Part shown: positions 16,429 through 25,572 of the stretch, one piece after another
Numbering within the stretch: the first letter of the stretch is position 1
How the letters are laid out: the number at the start of each line of letters is the position of its first letter
NCBI RefSeq assembly: GCF_016907675.1
Contig: NZ_JAFBCJ010000001.1
Coordinates: 5,136,085-5,200,084, forward strand
DNA: 64,000 nt
Direction of reading: 5' to 3'
Source of the DNA: Geodermatophilus bullaregiensis
Lineage (GTDB): Bacteria; Actinomycetota; Actinomycetes; Mycobacteriales; Geodermatophilaceae
Translations under genes and position numbers: made by a program
The notes under the pieces: generated by a model
Seen by the model: the letters and a program-made list of their open reading frames with translations, nothing else
Databases searched by the model: none
What the model was told of the DNA's origin: nothing

Positions 16429-17478
16429 GTGACCGCCGTCCTGCCCGCCCGCCCCAGCGCCGCGGAGCGCCGGGCCGCCCCGAGCCTGGCCGCCGCGGTC
16501 CGCGACCTCGACAGCCGCCGGGCCCGTTCCCGCCAGCGGATGATCGGCGCCTCGGAGCTCGGGGAGTGCCGCCGCCGGGCCGCCTACCGGATCGCCCGCC
16601 GCCGTCCGACCAACACCCGCACCGGGCTGCAGGCCTTCATCGGCACCGAGCTGCACCGCGGGGTGCTGCGCGCGCTGCGCCGCCAGTACGGCGGGCTGAC
16701 CGAGGTCGGCCTCAGGGGCGAGCAGGTCAAGGGGCGCTGCGACTGGTGGCACGCCCCGGTCGTGGAGGACCTCAAGACGACGTCCCGGTTCGGCTTCGAG
16801 CGGGTCCTCACCCGCGGGGTCCCGGTGCGGCACTGGTTCCAGGTCGCCGTCTACGCCTGGCTGCTGCGGACCGGGCAGACCGCCGACCGCCGGCTGCCGG
16901 CCGACACCGGGCAGGACGTCGAGGGGCTGCGCATCCGCTACCTGTCGCGCGACTCCGGTGAGGACGTCGTCTTCGAGGCCGACTCCGACCCGTCGTTGAC
17001 CGCCGAGGCGATCCTGTGGCTCACCGACGTCTACGCCACCGTCGAGGACGAGGGGGTCGAGGCCGTCCCCCGGGACGGGTTCGGTCCCGGGGTGGACACC
17101 ATGTGCGACTGGTGTCCGTTCCTCGACCTGTGCTGGGGCCCGCCGGTGGACCCGGAGACCGAGGGCGAGGTCTCCCGGCAGTCCCGCCTGACGGTCACCG
17201 ACGAGGACTACGTCGTCGCCGTGCACGACTACGACGCCTGGCGGGCGGCCGAGAACGAGGCCAAGCGCCACAAGGAGTACGCGCGGGAGCGGCTCAGGGG
17301 CCGGTCCGGGCCGGCCGACGACCTGCACTGCGAGTGGTCCGGTGGCGGCCTGCGCACGCAGGTGGACAGGGAGGCCGCGGTCGAGCGGCTGGTCGAGCTG
17401 GGCGAGGTCGTACCCACCCGGAGCACCCGCAGCCCGCAGACGATCCGCGTCACGCGCAACGGCACCCGGCAGGACTGA
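16429..17478 (+). CDS. Cas4/RecB-like PD-(D/E)XK nuclease with Fe-S cysteines
   Basis: 349-aa exonuclease-like protein. Motifs: Cys47 (GECRRRAAYR), His76 (GTELHRGVLRAL), Asp105 (GRCDWWHAP), Asp114-Leu-Lys116 (VVEDLKTT), and Gln138 in WFQVAVYAWLL, the RecB-type QxxxY motif. Then Cys226, Cys229 and Cys235 (MCDWCPFLDLCW). One N-terminal plus three C-terminal cysteines is the 4Fe-4S layout of Cas4 and AddB nucleases. No cas1, cas2 or repeats are near, so a CRISPR role is unlikely; actinobacteriophages carry similar Cas4-family exonucleases next to RecA-like ATPases. A GAGGGAG ribosome site precedes the GTG. Resecting DNA ends to feed the upstream annealing ATPase is the inferred role. Confidence 0.8.
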   Translation: MTAVLPARPSAAERRAAPSLAAAVRDLDSRRARSRQRMIGASELGECRRRAAYRIARRRPTNTRTGLQAFIGTELHRGVLRALRRQYGGLTEVGLRGEQVKGRCDWWHAPVVEDLKTTSRFGFERVLTRGVPVRHWFQVAVYAWLLRTGQTADRRLPADTGQDVEGLRIRYLSRDSGEDVVFEADSDPSLTAEAILWLTDVYATVEDEGVEAVPRDGFGPGVDTMCDWCPFLDLCWGPPVDPETEGEVSRQSRLTVTDEDYVVAVHDYDAWRAAENEAKRHKEYARERLRGRSGPADDLHCEWSGGGLRTQVDREAAVERLVELGEVVPTRSTRSPQTIRVTRNGTRQD

Positions 17479-17484
17479 GCCCGC

Positions 17485-17516
17485 GCGCACGGCCGGGAAC
17501 GGCCGGTCCCGTGCGC
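17485..17516. terminator. Stem-loop after the Cas4-like gene
   Basis: GCGCACGG (17485-17492) pairs with CCGTGCGC (17509-17516); the loop contains a further GGCCGG repeat. It starts six bases past the stop codon and separates this operon from the LexA-box promoter that follows. Confidence 0.6.
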
Positions 17517-17543
17517 CGGTGCCGACGCGGCCTTGTCGCATCC

Positions 17544-17559
17544 TCGAACGTGTGTTCGA
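17544..17559 (+). promoter_or_regulatory. Perfect LexA (SOS) box
   Basis: TCGAAC-GTGT-GTTCGA is an exact match to the mycobacterial and actinobacterial LexA site TCGAAC-N4-GTTCGA. It overlaps a possible promoter: TTGTCG at 17533-17538, a 17-base gap, and TCGAAT at 17556-17561. Bound LexA would therefore block RNA polymerase. The next gene starts at 17653. Confidence 0.88.
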
Positions 17560-17652
17560 ATCGTCGTGGTCGACGCCCCGACCCCGCCGGTCCCCACCCA
17601 TGGTCGTCCGGGCCAGGTCGGCCCGGTCGGCCCCGACTCCCGGGAGGCTCCG

Positions 17653-18066
17653 ATGACGACCGTCTCCACGTCCGCCCACCCGTTCACCCGAGCCGTCGGT
17701 GACGCCGCCTGGCGCTGCCAGTGCGGCATGAGCCGCAGCGCCGCCGTGCACCGCGGCGCGCCGAGACCGGTCCGGCCCGCGCCGCCGGAGACCACCGTCA
17801 CCGTGTCGACGGCCAACCTGCCCGCCGGTGCACCGGTCCTCACCACCGACGTCGTCGGCACCGACTTCGGCCTCCCGCTCGTCCGGCCCGCCAGGACCGG
17901 GCCGGGGAGCCGGGTCCGGGAGGTGCGCTCGCACTGCAGGGCGCACGGGGGAGTGGTCGTGTGGTTCACCGACGGCACCAAGACCCCGCCGCTGCACGGG
18001 CGCACGGCGTGGGTCGTCGCCGAGCCGGACCCGGGTGCCCACCCGGCCACGCGCGTGGTCGCCTGA
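17653..18066 (+). CDS. SOS-regulated small protein of unknown function
   Basis: 137-aa protein that I do not recognise. It has an N-terminal CQCG pair (AWRCQCGMSRSAAVH), a Pro-rich linker, a central TTVTVSTANLPAGAPVLTTDVVGTDFGLPLV segment and a C-terminal SHCRAHGGVVVWFTDGTKTPPLHGRTAWVVAE domain. Two Cys plus Cys/His later could bind a metal, but no known zinc-finger spacing is evident. ATG 17653 follows GGGAGGCTCC. A perfect LexA box lies 94 bases upstream, so expression should rise in the SOS response. It follows the Cas4-like nuclease, separated by a hairpin, suggesting a role in the same damage-response locus; this is inference from position and promoter. Confidence 0.65.
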   Translation: MTTVSTSAHPFTRAVGDAAWRCQCGMSRSAAVHRGAPRPVRPAPPETTVTVSTANLPAGAPVLTTDVVGTDFGLPLVRPARTGPGSRVREVRSHCRAHGGVVVWFTDGTKTPPLHGRTAWVVAEPDPGAHPATRVVA

Positions 18067-18105
18067 CCCGGGAGCCGGTCACCGGCCCCGCCGGGGGCGG
18101 GTCGG

Positions 18106-19147
18106 CTACGGCCGGGTCGCGAGCGCCATCGCCGGGGTGCTGCCGGCGGACCGGGCCCGGCCGAACAGCGCGGTCAGTGCCGCGTCGGAGGCGGCCAGGG
18201 CGGAGCGGTCGAAGGTGCTGCTGCCGGCGACCAGCTCGGCGGCCCCGGTGCGGTCGAGCAGCTCGGCGAGCCGGCGCTCCACGTGGGCGGGGGTGCCGGC
18301 GATCGCCGCCGCGGCGGTCTGCTCGAGGTACCGCTGCTGGCGCGGGGTGCGGGCGGCGGTCCGGACGGCGGCCACCGGCTCCAGCGCCGGGAAGGTCCCG
18401 GTGGTGCGGGCCCGGGCCATCGCCCACGCCTCGGGCAGCAGCAGGTCGGCGGCCTCCGCGGCGGTGTCGGCCACCAGCACGTCGAGGCTGATCGCCACCC
18501 GCGGCTCCGGCTGCTGCGCGCAGGGCCGGAAGGCGCGCCGGTAGCCGGCCAGCGCCGCCAGCCCGGGCTCCGGGTCACCGCCCACACCGAGCAGCGGGCC
18601 GCCGACGACCACCGGCAGCCCGAGGTCGGGCTGCGACCTGCAGGCCGCGGCCCGTGGCCAGCACGTACAGCGGCACCGCGCCGGCCGGCTGCGGGTGCAC
18701 GGTGACCTCCGCCGTCCCGGTCAGGTACCGGCGCAGCTCGTCGAGGTCGCCGGCGAAGTCCCGGTCGGTCTCCCGCAGCGCCCGGCGCACCGGCGGGGTG
18801 AAGCCGGGGGAGCGGCCCAGGCCCAGGTCGACGCGGCCGGGTGCGAAGGCCGACAGCGTGGCGAACTGCTCGGCCACCACGAGCGGCTGGTGGTGCGGCA
18901 GCATCACGCCGGCCGAGCCGATCCGGATGGTCGCCGTCCGGCCGGCGACGGCGGCCAGCAGCACCGCCGGGGCCGCGCCGGCGACCCCCGGCACCCCGTG
19001 GTGCTCGGCGACCCAGAACCGGTCGAACCCGAGCCGTTCGGCGCGGACCGCGCGCTCGACGGTGCCGCCGAGCGCGGCGGCGTCGGGTTCGCCGACCCGC
19101 GTGCGGGACCGGTCCAGCAGCGAGAGCCGGGCTTCCGCGTCGATCAC
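18106..19147 (-). pseudogene. LLM-class (luciferase-like) flavin monooxygenase, frameshifted
   Basis: Two reading frames together give one complete flavin-dependent oxidoreductase of about 345 residues. The N-terminal part from ATG 19147 reads [21 protein letters not shown], then [19 protein letters not shown] and [12 protein letters not shown]. It runs to LYVLATGRGLQVAA; the C-terminal part continues as DLGLPVVVGGPLLGVGGDPEP in another frame. Removing one base from the GGG run at 18628-18630 (plus strand) restores AADLGLP exactly as the family requires. It is therefore either a recent one-base insertion or an assembly error. If intact it would act as an F420- or FMN-dependent oxidoreductase of unknown substrate. 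It is divergent from the phosphoketolase gene. Confidence 0.8.
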
Positions 19148-19284
19148 GGCAGCTCCAGCGCCGTCCGGCCGGGCGCTGTTCCCCGCGCGCGCCGGTGGCT
19201 CCGGGTCGTGCCGTCGGGTTGCCCGGTGCCGGGCGGGTCGATGGGATCAGGTGGCCGAGGCCCACGACGTCCCAGGAGTGCCGC

Positions 19285-21723
19285 ATGACCGCCACCACCG
19301 AGCAGTCGTCGACCGCAGCCCAGCCACTCGACGAGGATCGACTGCAGGCCATCGACGCCTGGTGGCGGGCGGCCAACTACCTGTCGGTGGGACAGATCTA
19401 CCTGATGGGCAACCCGCTGCTGCGGGAGCCGCTGCGGCCCGAGCACGTCAAGCCGCGGCTGCTGGGGCACTGGGGCACCACGCCGGGACTGAACTTCCTC
19501 TACGCCCACCTCAACCGGGTCATCGCCGCCCGGGACCTCGACGCGATGTACGTGATGGGCCCGGGGCACGGCGGCCCCGGGCCGGTCGCGGCGGCCTGGC
19601 TGGAGGGCACCTACAGCGAGGTCTACCCGGAGGTCTCGCAGGACGAGGCGGGGATGCGGCGGCTGGTCACCCAGTTCTCCTTCCCCGGCGGGATCCCCAG
19701 CCACGTCGCCCCGGAGACGCCCGGGTCGATCCACGAGGGCGGCGAGCTGGGCTACGCGCTGTCCCACGCGTACGGCGCCGCCTTCGACAACCCCGACCTG
19801 GTGGTCGCCGCGGTCGTCGGGGACGGCGAGGCGGAGACCGGGCCGCTGGCCACCAGCTGGCACTCCACCAAGTTCGTCGACCCCGCCCGCGACGGCGCCG
19901 TCCTCCCGATCCTGCACCTCAACGGCTACAAGATCGCCAACCCCACGGTGCTGGCCCGCATCGGCCGCGACGAGCTCGACGCCCTCGTGCGCGGCTACGG
20001 GCACGTCCCGTACGTGGTCGAGGGCTCCGACCCGGCGCAGATGCACCAGGCCTTCGCCGCCACGCTGGACCGCTGTCTGGACGAGATCGCCGCCATCCAG
20101 CGCCGCGCCCGGCACGAGGGGGTCACCGAGCGGCCGCGCTGGCCGATGATCGTGCTGCGCTCACCGAAGGGCTGGACCGGCCCGGCCGAGGTCGACGGCC
20201 TGCCGGTGGAGGGGTCGTGGCGCTCCCACCAGGTGCCGTTCAGCAACGCCCGCGACGACGACGGGCACCGTGCCGTGCTCGAGGAGTGGCTGCGCAGCTA
20301 CCGGCCCGAGGAGCTCTTCGACGCCGACGGGGCCCCGGTGCCCGCCGTCCGCGACCTGCACCCGGCCGGCGGGCGGCGGATGAGCGCCACCCCGCACGCC
20401 AACGGCGGCTCCCTGCTGCGGCCGCTGCGCCTGCCGGACTTCCGCGACTACGCCGTGGAGGTCCCCGAGCCGGGGACCGGCGCGGTCGAGGCCACCCGGG
20501 TGCTGGGCACCTTCCTGCGCGACGTGGTGCGCCGGAACCCGGCGAACTTCCGCGTCTTCGCGCCCGACGAGAACAACTCCAACCGGCTCGGCGCGATCCT
20601 GGAGGCCACCGACCGCACGTGGGTGGCCGAGCGGCTGCCCGACGACGAGTCCCTGGCGCCCGACGGCCGGGTGATGGAGATCCTCTCCGAGCACACCTGC
20701 CAGGGCTGGCTGGAGGGCTACCTGCTCACCGGCCGGCACGGCTTCTTCTCCTGCTACGAGGCGTTCGTCCACATCGTCGACTCGATGGTCAACCAGCACG
20801 CCAAGTGGCTGAAGACGACCAACGGCATCCCGTGGCGGCAGCCGATCGCCTCGCTGAACTACCTGCTCACCTCGCACGTGTGGCGGCAGGACCACAACGG
20901 CTTCTCCCACCAGGACCCGGGCTTCATCGACCACGTGGTGAACAAGAAGGCCGACGTCATCCGCGTCTACCTGCCACCGGACGCCAACACGCTGCTGTCG
21001 GTGGCCGACCACTGCCTGCGCAGCCGGCAGTACGTCAACGTCATCGTCGCCGGGAAGCAGCCGGCGCTGCAGTACCTGGACGCGCGGTCGGCGGTGGTGC
21101 ACGCGACCAAGGGCATCGGCATCTGGGAGTGGGCGAGCAGCGACGCCGGCGCGGAGCCCGACGTCGTCATGGCCTGCGCCGGCGACGTCCCGACGATGGA
21201 GACCCTCGCGGCCGTGGAGATCCTGCGCGGCTGGTTCCCCGACCTGCGGGTCCGGGTGGTCAACGTCGTGGACCTGATGCGCCTGCAGGACGAGGCCGAG
21301 CACCCGCACGGCCTGTCCGACGTGGCGTTCGACTCGCTGTTCACCCGGGACAAGCCGGTGGTCTTCGCCTACCACGGCTATCCGTGGCTCATCCACCGGC
21401 TGACCTACCGGCGGGCCAACCACGCCAACCTGCACGTGCGCGGCTACGTCGAGGAGGGGACGACGACCACGCCGTTCGACATCTGCGTGATGAACCGCAC
21501 CGACCGGTTCAACCTGGCGATCGCCGCCATCGACCTGATCCCGCGGCTGCAGGTCACCGCGGCCCACGCGCGCGAGACGCTGGTCGGCAGGCTCATCGAG
21601 CACCGCCAGTACGTGCACACCCACGGGATCGACCTGCCGGAGATCCGCGACTGGCAGTGGTCGGGGGCCGCGGGGCCGGTCACCCGGCCGCCGGGCCCGC
21701 TGGTGGAGCCCGAGTCGGCGTGA
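19285..21723 (+). CDS. xfp: Xylulose-5-phosphate/fructose-6-phosphate phosphoketolase
   Basis: 812-aa thiamine-diphosphate enzyme that cleaves xylulose 5-phosphate (and often fructose 6-phosphate) with phosphate to acetyl phosphate plus an aldose phosphate. N-terminal [39 protein letters not shown] and GPGHGGPG are family hallmarks. The TPP/Mg site is [21 protein letters not shown], and the C-terminal half contains [12 protein letters not shown] and [26 protein letters not shown] (split by one gap in this text only for length). The ATG at 19285 follows AGGAG. It stands alone, with no acetate kinase gene beside it. It provides a short route from pentose phosphates to acetyl-CoA. Confidence 0.96.
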   Translation: MTATTEQSSTAAQPLDEDRLQAIDAWWRAANYLSVGQIYLMGNPLLREPLRPEHVKPRLLGHWGTTPGLNFLYAHLNRVIAARDLDAMYVMGPGHGGPGPVAAAWLEGTYSEVYPEVSQDEAGMRRLVTQFSFPGGIPSHVAPETPGSIHEGGELGYALSHAYGAAFDNPDLVVAAVVGDGEAETGPLATSWHSTKFVDPARDGAVLPILHLNGYKIANPTVLARIGRDELDALVRGYGHVPYVVEGSDPAQMHQAFAATLDRCLDEIAAIQRRARHEGVTERPRWPMIVLRSPKGWTGPAEVDGLPVEGSWRSHQVPFSNARDDDGHRAVLEEWLRSYRPEELFDADGAPVPAVRDLHPAGGRRMSATPHANGGSLLRPLRLPDFRDYAVEVPEPGTGAVEATRVLGTFLRDVVRRNPANFRVFAPDENNSNRLGAILEATDRTWVAERLPDDESLAPDGRVMEILSEHTCQGWLEGYLLTGRHGFFSCYEAFVHIVDSMVNQHAKWLKTTNGIPWRQPIASLNYLLTSHVWRQDHNGFSHQDPGFIDHVVNKKADVIRVYLPPDANTLLSVADHCLRSRQYVNVIVAGKQPALQYLDARSAVVHATKGIGIWEWASSDAGAEPDVVMACAGDVPTMETLAAVEILRGWFPDLRVRVVNVVDLMRLQDEAEHPHGLSDVAFDSLFTRDKPVVFAYHGYPWLIHRLTYRRANHANLHVRGYVEEGTTTTPFDICVMNRTDRFNLAIAAIDLIPRLQVTAAHARETLVGRLIEHRQYVHTHGIDLPEIRDWQWSGAAGPVTRPPGPLVEPESA

Positions 21724-21724
21724 G

Positions 21725-21760
21725 GTCCGCCGGCCGTCGGCAGCGGAGTCGCCGGCGGAC
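21725..21760. terminator. Stem-loop after phosphoketolase
   Basis: GTCCGCCGGC (21725-21734) and GCCGGCGGAC (21751-21760) form a 10-bp perfect stem with a 16-base loop. It begins two bases after the stop codon. An alternative 6-bp pairing, GGAGTC with GACTCC, overlaps it. Confidence 0.6.
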
Positions 21761-22072
21761 GACTCCGTCCCGGGGGAGCGGTCGCGCCGTGGGCTCGCAG
21801 GGAGTCGGGAATGGTGCGCACCCGCACGCGTTAGCATGAGCGACACACCGAGCACGAGACCGCTGTCGCTCCTCTCGTGACGGACCTCCCCGCGCCGTGG
21901 TCCCGCCGGTCGTCGACCGGCGGTGCCGGCCGCGGCGGACCGCCGGATCCCGCCGTGCGGTCCATCGAGGATCCGCAGGCCGTTCGGTGCTCACGTCTCG
22001 GGGCGTCGTGTCCGCGGGATGGTTCGGCACGCTGCCGCGGCTACCGCGCCGGGGCACCCAGAGGAGGAGTCC
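21761..22072 (+). other. Intergenic region upstream of the SNF2 gene
   Basis: About 310 bases without a convincing gene. It holds a possible -10 element, TAGCAT (21832-21837), but no LexA or PafBC-type site was found. A ribosome site GAGGAGGAG stands just before the GTG at 22073. Frames open further upstream encode only Arg/Pro-rich low-complexity sequence, so they were not used to extend the SNF2 gene. Confidence 0.5.
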
Positions 22073-24229
22073 GTGGCTCGACCGGGCCGGCGCCAGACGG
22101 GCGCTCGCCGCCCCACCCCGCGGGACCAGCGGCGCGCCCGCGACCGCGGCGACGTCATCGCGGTGCTCGCCCGCGCCGTCCGCGAGCTCGAGGCCGCCGT
22201 CCAGCGCGGCCGCGTGACACCCGCGGTGCGCACGGAGTTCCAGGCCGTCGCGCTGCTGGTGCGCCAGCAGCACGCCCGGGTCCGGGCGGAGGAGGGCAGC
22301 AGCCCCGCCCGCCGCGCCGAGCAGCTCAGGCGCCTGGACGGGATCGCCACGATCCTCGCGAAGACCGCCGTCCGCGCCCCCGCGCTCCTCGCCCTCCTCG
22401 CCGAGGACGCCGTCGTGTCCGACGCCGCCCGGTCGCTGGCGCGGGACATGCTGGGGGACGACCACGCCGAGCCGATCCCGGAGGAGGCCGCCCCGGCAGC
22501 GCCCGTGGCCGCCCCCGCCCCGATCGAGCGCCGGGTCGTGCCGCAGTCGGTGGTGTCACGGCAGCTGGCCAACCCCTTCCTCGCGCCCGACTTCTCCGCC
22601 GCTCCGCAGCGCACCCCACGTCCCCACCGCCTGGCCGGCTGGGAGCTGCTCGGCCCGCTGCTCAGCTCGTTCGAGCGCGCCGGCGGCGGGGACCCGGCGT
22701 GCATGCCCCTGCCCGCGCCGTCCTCGCTGCGCGCGCCCGAGGGCCGGCAGCTGATGCCGCACCAGGCGCAGCTCGTCGCCGCGGCCGCGGCCGGCCACCG
22801 GACCTTCCTGCTCGCCGACGAGCCCGGCCTGGGCAAGACGGCCCAGGCACTGCTCGCCGCGGAGGCGGCGGACGCCTACCCGCTGCTCGTGGTGGTCCCG
22901 AACGTCGTCAAGACCAACTGGGCACGCGAGGCCGGGCTCTGGACCCCGCACCGCCCGGCCACCGTGATCCACGGCAACGGCGACACCATCGACGGCTTCG
23001 CCGACGTCGTCGTCGTCAACTACGAGGTGCTGGACCGCCACGTCGGGTGGCTCGGCGACTTCGGCTTCCGCGGGATGGTCGTCGACGAGGCGCACTTCAT
23101 CAAGAACCGGACGTCCCAGCGCTCGCAGCACGTCCTGGAGCTCTCCCAGCGCCTCCGGACCCGCACCGCGCGGCCGCTGCTCATGGCCCTCACCGGCACC
23201 CCGCTCATCAACGACATCGACGACTTCCGGGCCATCTGGCAGTTCCTCGGCTGGACCGACGAGACCAAGCCGCTCGGTGAGCTCATGGAGGCCCTCGAGG
23301 GGACCGGCCTGACCCCGGCCGACCCCGGGTTCTACGCCGCCGCCCGCCGGTGCGTGATCGACCTGGGCATCGTCCGGCGCCGCAAGGTCGACGTGGCCGC
23401 CGACATCCCCGCCCGCCGCATCGCCGACCTCCCCGTCGAGCTGGACGGGCCGGCCGGCCGGTCCATCCGGGCGGCCGAGCGGGACCTCGCCCGCCGGATG
23501 GTCTCGCGCTACGAGACCGCGCTCGCGACCCGCGCGTCCGACGGCGTCGTCGAGGGCACCGGCCAGGGCACCGTCCACGGCGTCGACCCCGACCTCGTGC
23601 GCCGGGTGGCCCGGTGGGAGCTGAAGGACGCGACCACGGGGGAGGCCGGCGAGAACGTCTTCAGCATGATGCGGCGCATCGGGCAGGCGAAGGCCGGTCT
23701 CGCCGCCGACTACGCGGCGCAGCTGGCACGCAGCGCGGGCAAGGTCGTCTTCTTCGCCAAGCACGTCGACGTGATGGACGCCGCCGAGGAGACCTTCACC
23801 CGGCAGGGGGTCCGGTTCTCCTCGATCCGTGGCGACCAGACGCCGACGTCGCGGCAGAGGAACATCGACGCCTTCGTGGAGGACCCCGGCGTCGCCGTCG
23901 CGGTGTGCTCCCTGACCGCGGCCGGGGTGGGGCTCAACCTGCAGGTCGCCTCGAACATCGTGCTCGCCGAGCTCTCCTGGACCGACGCGGAGCAGACCCA
24001 GGCCATCGACCGCAGCCACCGCATCGGCCAGACCGAGCCCGTCACCGCGTGGCGCATCATCGCCGCGCAGACGATCGACGCCCGGATCGCCGAGCTCATC
24101 GACAGCAAGGCCGGGCTCGCCGCCCGGGCGCTCGACGGGTCGGACGAGGAGGTCTCGTCGTCGGCGGACGTGCAGCTCGAGGCGCTCGTCACGTTGCTGA
24201 CCGACGCGCTGTCGGCGTCGCCGCGGTGA
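22073..24229 (+). CDS. SNF2-family DNA helicase/translocase, SMARCAL1-like
   Basis: 718-aa SWI2/SNF2 ATPase. An N-terminal helical domain (about 1-220) is followed by MPHQAQLVAAAAAGHRTFLLADEPGLGKT (shown in two parts: Walker A EPGLGKT ends at 256). Next come VVVPNVVKTNWARE, motif II DEAH at 338-341 and ALTGTPLIND. The second RecA lobe has VVFFAKHVDVMD, SIRGDQTPTSRQRNIDAF, VCSLTAAGVGLNLQ, and motif VI DRSHRIGQTEPV. The compact core without Rad54 insertions resembles the SMARCAL1/ZRANB3 annealing-helicase group. Known relatives remodel stalled forks or DNA-protein complexes. It lies 4 kb from the damage-inducible recombination genes, but a shared function is inference. Confidence 0.88.
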   Translation: MARPGRRQTGARRPTPRDQRRARDRGDVIAVLARAVRELEAAVQRGRVTPAVRTEFQAVALLVRQQHARVRAEEGSSPARRAEQLRRLDGIATILAKTAVRAPALLALLAEDAVVSDAARSLARDMLGDDHAEPIPEEAAPAAPVAAPAPIERRVVPQSVVSRQLANPFLAPDFSAAPQRTPRPHRLAGWELLGPLLSSFERAGGGDPACMPLPAPSSLRAPEGRQLMPHQAQLVAAAAAGHRTFLLADEPGLGKTAQALLAAEAADAYPLLVVVPNVVKTNWAREAGLWTPHRPATVIHGNGDTIDGFADVVVVNYEVLDRHVGWLGDFGFRGMVVDEAHFIKNRTSQRSQHVLELSQRLRTRTARPLLMALTGTPLINDIDDFRAIWQFLGWTDETKPLGELMEALEGTGLTPADPGFYAAARRCVIDLGIVRRRKVDVAADIPARRIADLPVELDGPAGRSIRAAERDLARRMVSRYETALATRASDGVVEGTGQGTVHGVDPDLVRRVARWELKDATTGEAGENVFSMMRRIGQAKAGLAADYAAQLARSAGKVVFFAKHVDVMDAAEETFTRQGVRFSSIRGDQTPTSRQRNIDAFVEDPGVAVAVCSLTAAGVGLNLQVASNIVLAELSWTDAEQTQAIDRSHRIGQTEPVTAWRIIAAQTIDARIAELIDSKAGLAARALDGSDEEVSSSADVQLEALVTLLTDALSASPR

Positions 24230-24453
24230 CCCGCGGGCTAGCCGGCCGGCACCGACCCGGAGAGCCGGTACGCCGCGGTGGCGCCGGCCGGAGCGGCGAT
24301 CCTGCGCGGCCGGTGACCAGCGCACCCCCGCCCGGGGACCACCCGGCCCGGCTCCGGCACCCGCCGGGCGCCTTCCCCCGAGTGGGATCCTGGGCGGCGC
24401 GCTCGGCGCCGCGCTCCCTTGTCCCGGGAGCCCGACGCGACGAGTCTGCGGGG

Positions 24454-25572
24454 ATGCGGGCGCTGTTCGTCGCGTCCCCGATGGTGGGGCACGTGCTGCC
24501 GTTGGTGCCGCTCGCCCTGGCGTTCCGGGATGCCGGTCACGACGTCCTCGTCGCCACGGCCGAGGACGGCGTCGGCGCGGCGCGCGGGGTGGGTGTTGCG
24601 GTCCGGGACGTCGCCCCGGGCCTGGACGTGCAGCGGACCCTCCTGCGCGCCCTGCTCCCGCACCCGATCCGCATGAGGCACGTCCTGGCCGGGGACGACG
24701 GCACGGCCTCTCTCGGCTGCACCTTCGCCCCCCTGGCCGAGCGCATGACCGAACGCACGGTGGCGCTCGCCGACGCGTGGCGGCCCGGCCTGGTGCTGCA
24801 CGAGGGGCTCGCACCGCTCGGTGCCCTGGTGGCGGCGCGCCTCGGGGTACCGGCTGTCCTCGTCGACGCGCTGGTCTTCGACGGGCGGGAGCTCTCCTCC
24901 GCGGTGACCCCGCGCCTGGCCGGACTCGCCCGCCGCTACGGCGTCGACGCCATCCCCGGACCGGCCGACGCGGTGGTCGCCGTTCCAGCGAGCCTGGTGG
25001 GGAGGCGGCGGGGCAGGCCCATGCGGTACGTGCCCGCACCGCGAGGCGGCGACGGGCACACGAGTCTCCCCACGTCCGGCACGCGGCCCGTCGTGCTGGT
25101 CAGCCGGTCCACGGTGGCCGACCCCCGGCCCGACCGGATGACGCCCCGCGTGGTGGCGGCGGCCAGGGGCGCCGAGGTCGACGTCGTCCTGGTGCGGCCT
25201 GCTCGTCGCGTCGCCCGCCGTCCCCTGCCGGCGAACGTCACGGTCACGGGCTGGGTGCCGTTCGCCGACGTCCTCCCTCGCGTCGCGGGCATGGTCCACC
25301 ACGGGGGTGCCGGCTCGGTGTTGAGCGCACTGGCCGCCGGCGTGCCGCAGGTCGTGGTGCCCGGTGCCGGCGACCGCACCGTGCACGCACGGCTGGTCGC
25401 GGCCCGGGGCGCCGGGCTGGCCGTGCCCGCGAGGGAGATCACCACCGCGACGCTCGAGCGGGTGGTGGGCGATCCGGTCCTGAGGCGGAACGCGCAGGAG
25501 GTCGCCGCGGAGATCGCGGCGATGCCCCCGCCCGCCGACCTGGTCGAGCCGCTCGTCGCGCTGGCCCGCTGA
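24454..25572 (+). CDS. GT1-family (MGT/UGT-like) glycosyltransferase
   Basis: 372-aa GT-B fold enzyme. The N-terminal acceptor domain opens with RALFVASPMVGHVLPLVPLA, the family start pattern with a GH-x-x-P motif. The C-terminal nucleotide-sugar domain has VTGWVPFADVLPRVAGMVHHGGAGSVLSALAAGVPQVVVPGAGDR (several motifs in series), close to the PSPG region of macrolide and natural-product glycosyltransferases: HHGGAGS is the diphosphate-binding site. The acceptor and the sugar are unknown; there is no biosynthetic cluster next to it. ATG 24454 gives a full-length protein. The 224 bases before it show no clear operator. Confidence 0.88.
   Translation: MRALFVASPMVGHVLPLVPLALAFRDAGHDVLVATAEDGVGAARGVGVAVRDVAPGLDVQRTLLRALLPHPIRMRHVLAGDDGTASLGCTFAPLAERMTERTVALADAWRPGLVLHEGLAPLGALVAARLGVPAVLVDALVFDGRELSSAVTPRLAGLARRYGVDAIPGPADAVVAVPASLVGRRRGRPMRYVPAPRGGDGHTSLPTSGTRPVVLVSRSTVADPRPDRMTPRVVAAARGAEVDVVLVRPARRVARRPLPANVTVTGWVPFADVLPRVAGMVHHGGAGSVLSALAAGVPQVVVPGAGDRTVHARLVAARGAGLAVPAREITTATLERVVGDPVLRRNAQEVAAEIAAMPPPADLVEPLVALAR

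Noticed and set aside
16429..17478. CRISPR-associated Cas4 and a CRISPR locus
   Set aside because: The nuclease is Cas4-like, but no repeats, cas1, cas2 or effector genes are present. A phage-type exonuclease role fits better.
11759..18066. Prophage or prophage remnant
   Set aside because: No integrase, terminase, portal, capsid, tail or lysis gene and no att-like repeats were seen; all coding regions are intact and have host-type damage promoters.
21761..22072. PafBC-type promoter before the SNF2 gene
   Set aside because: TAGCAT could be a -10, but no TGTCRG element lies 8 bases upstream.
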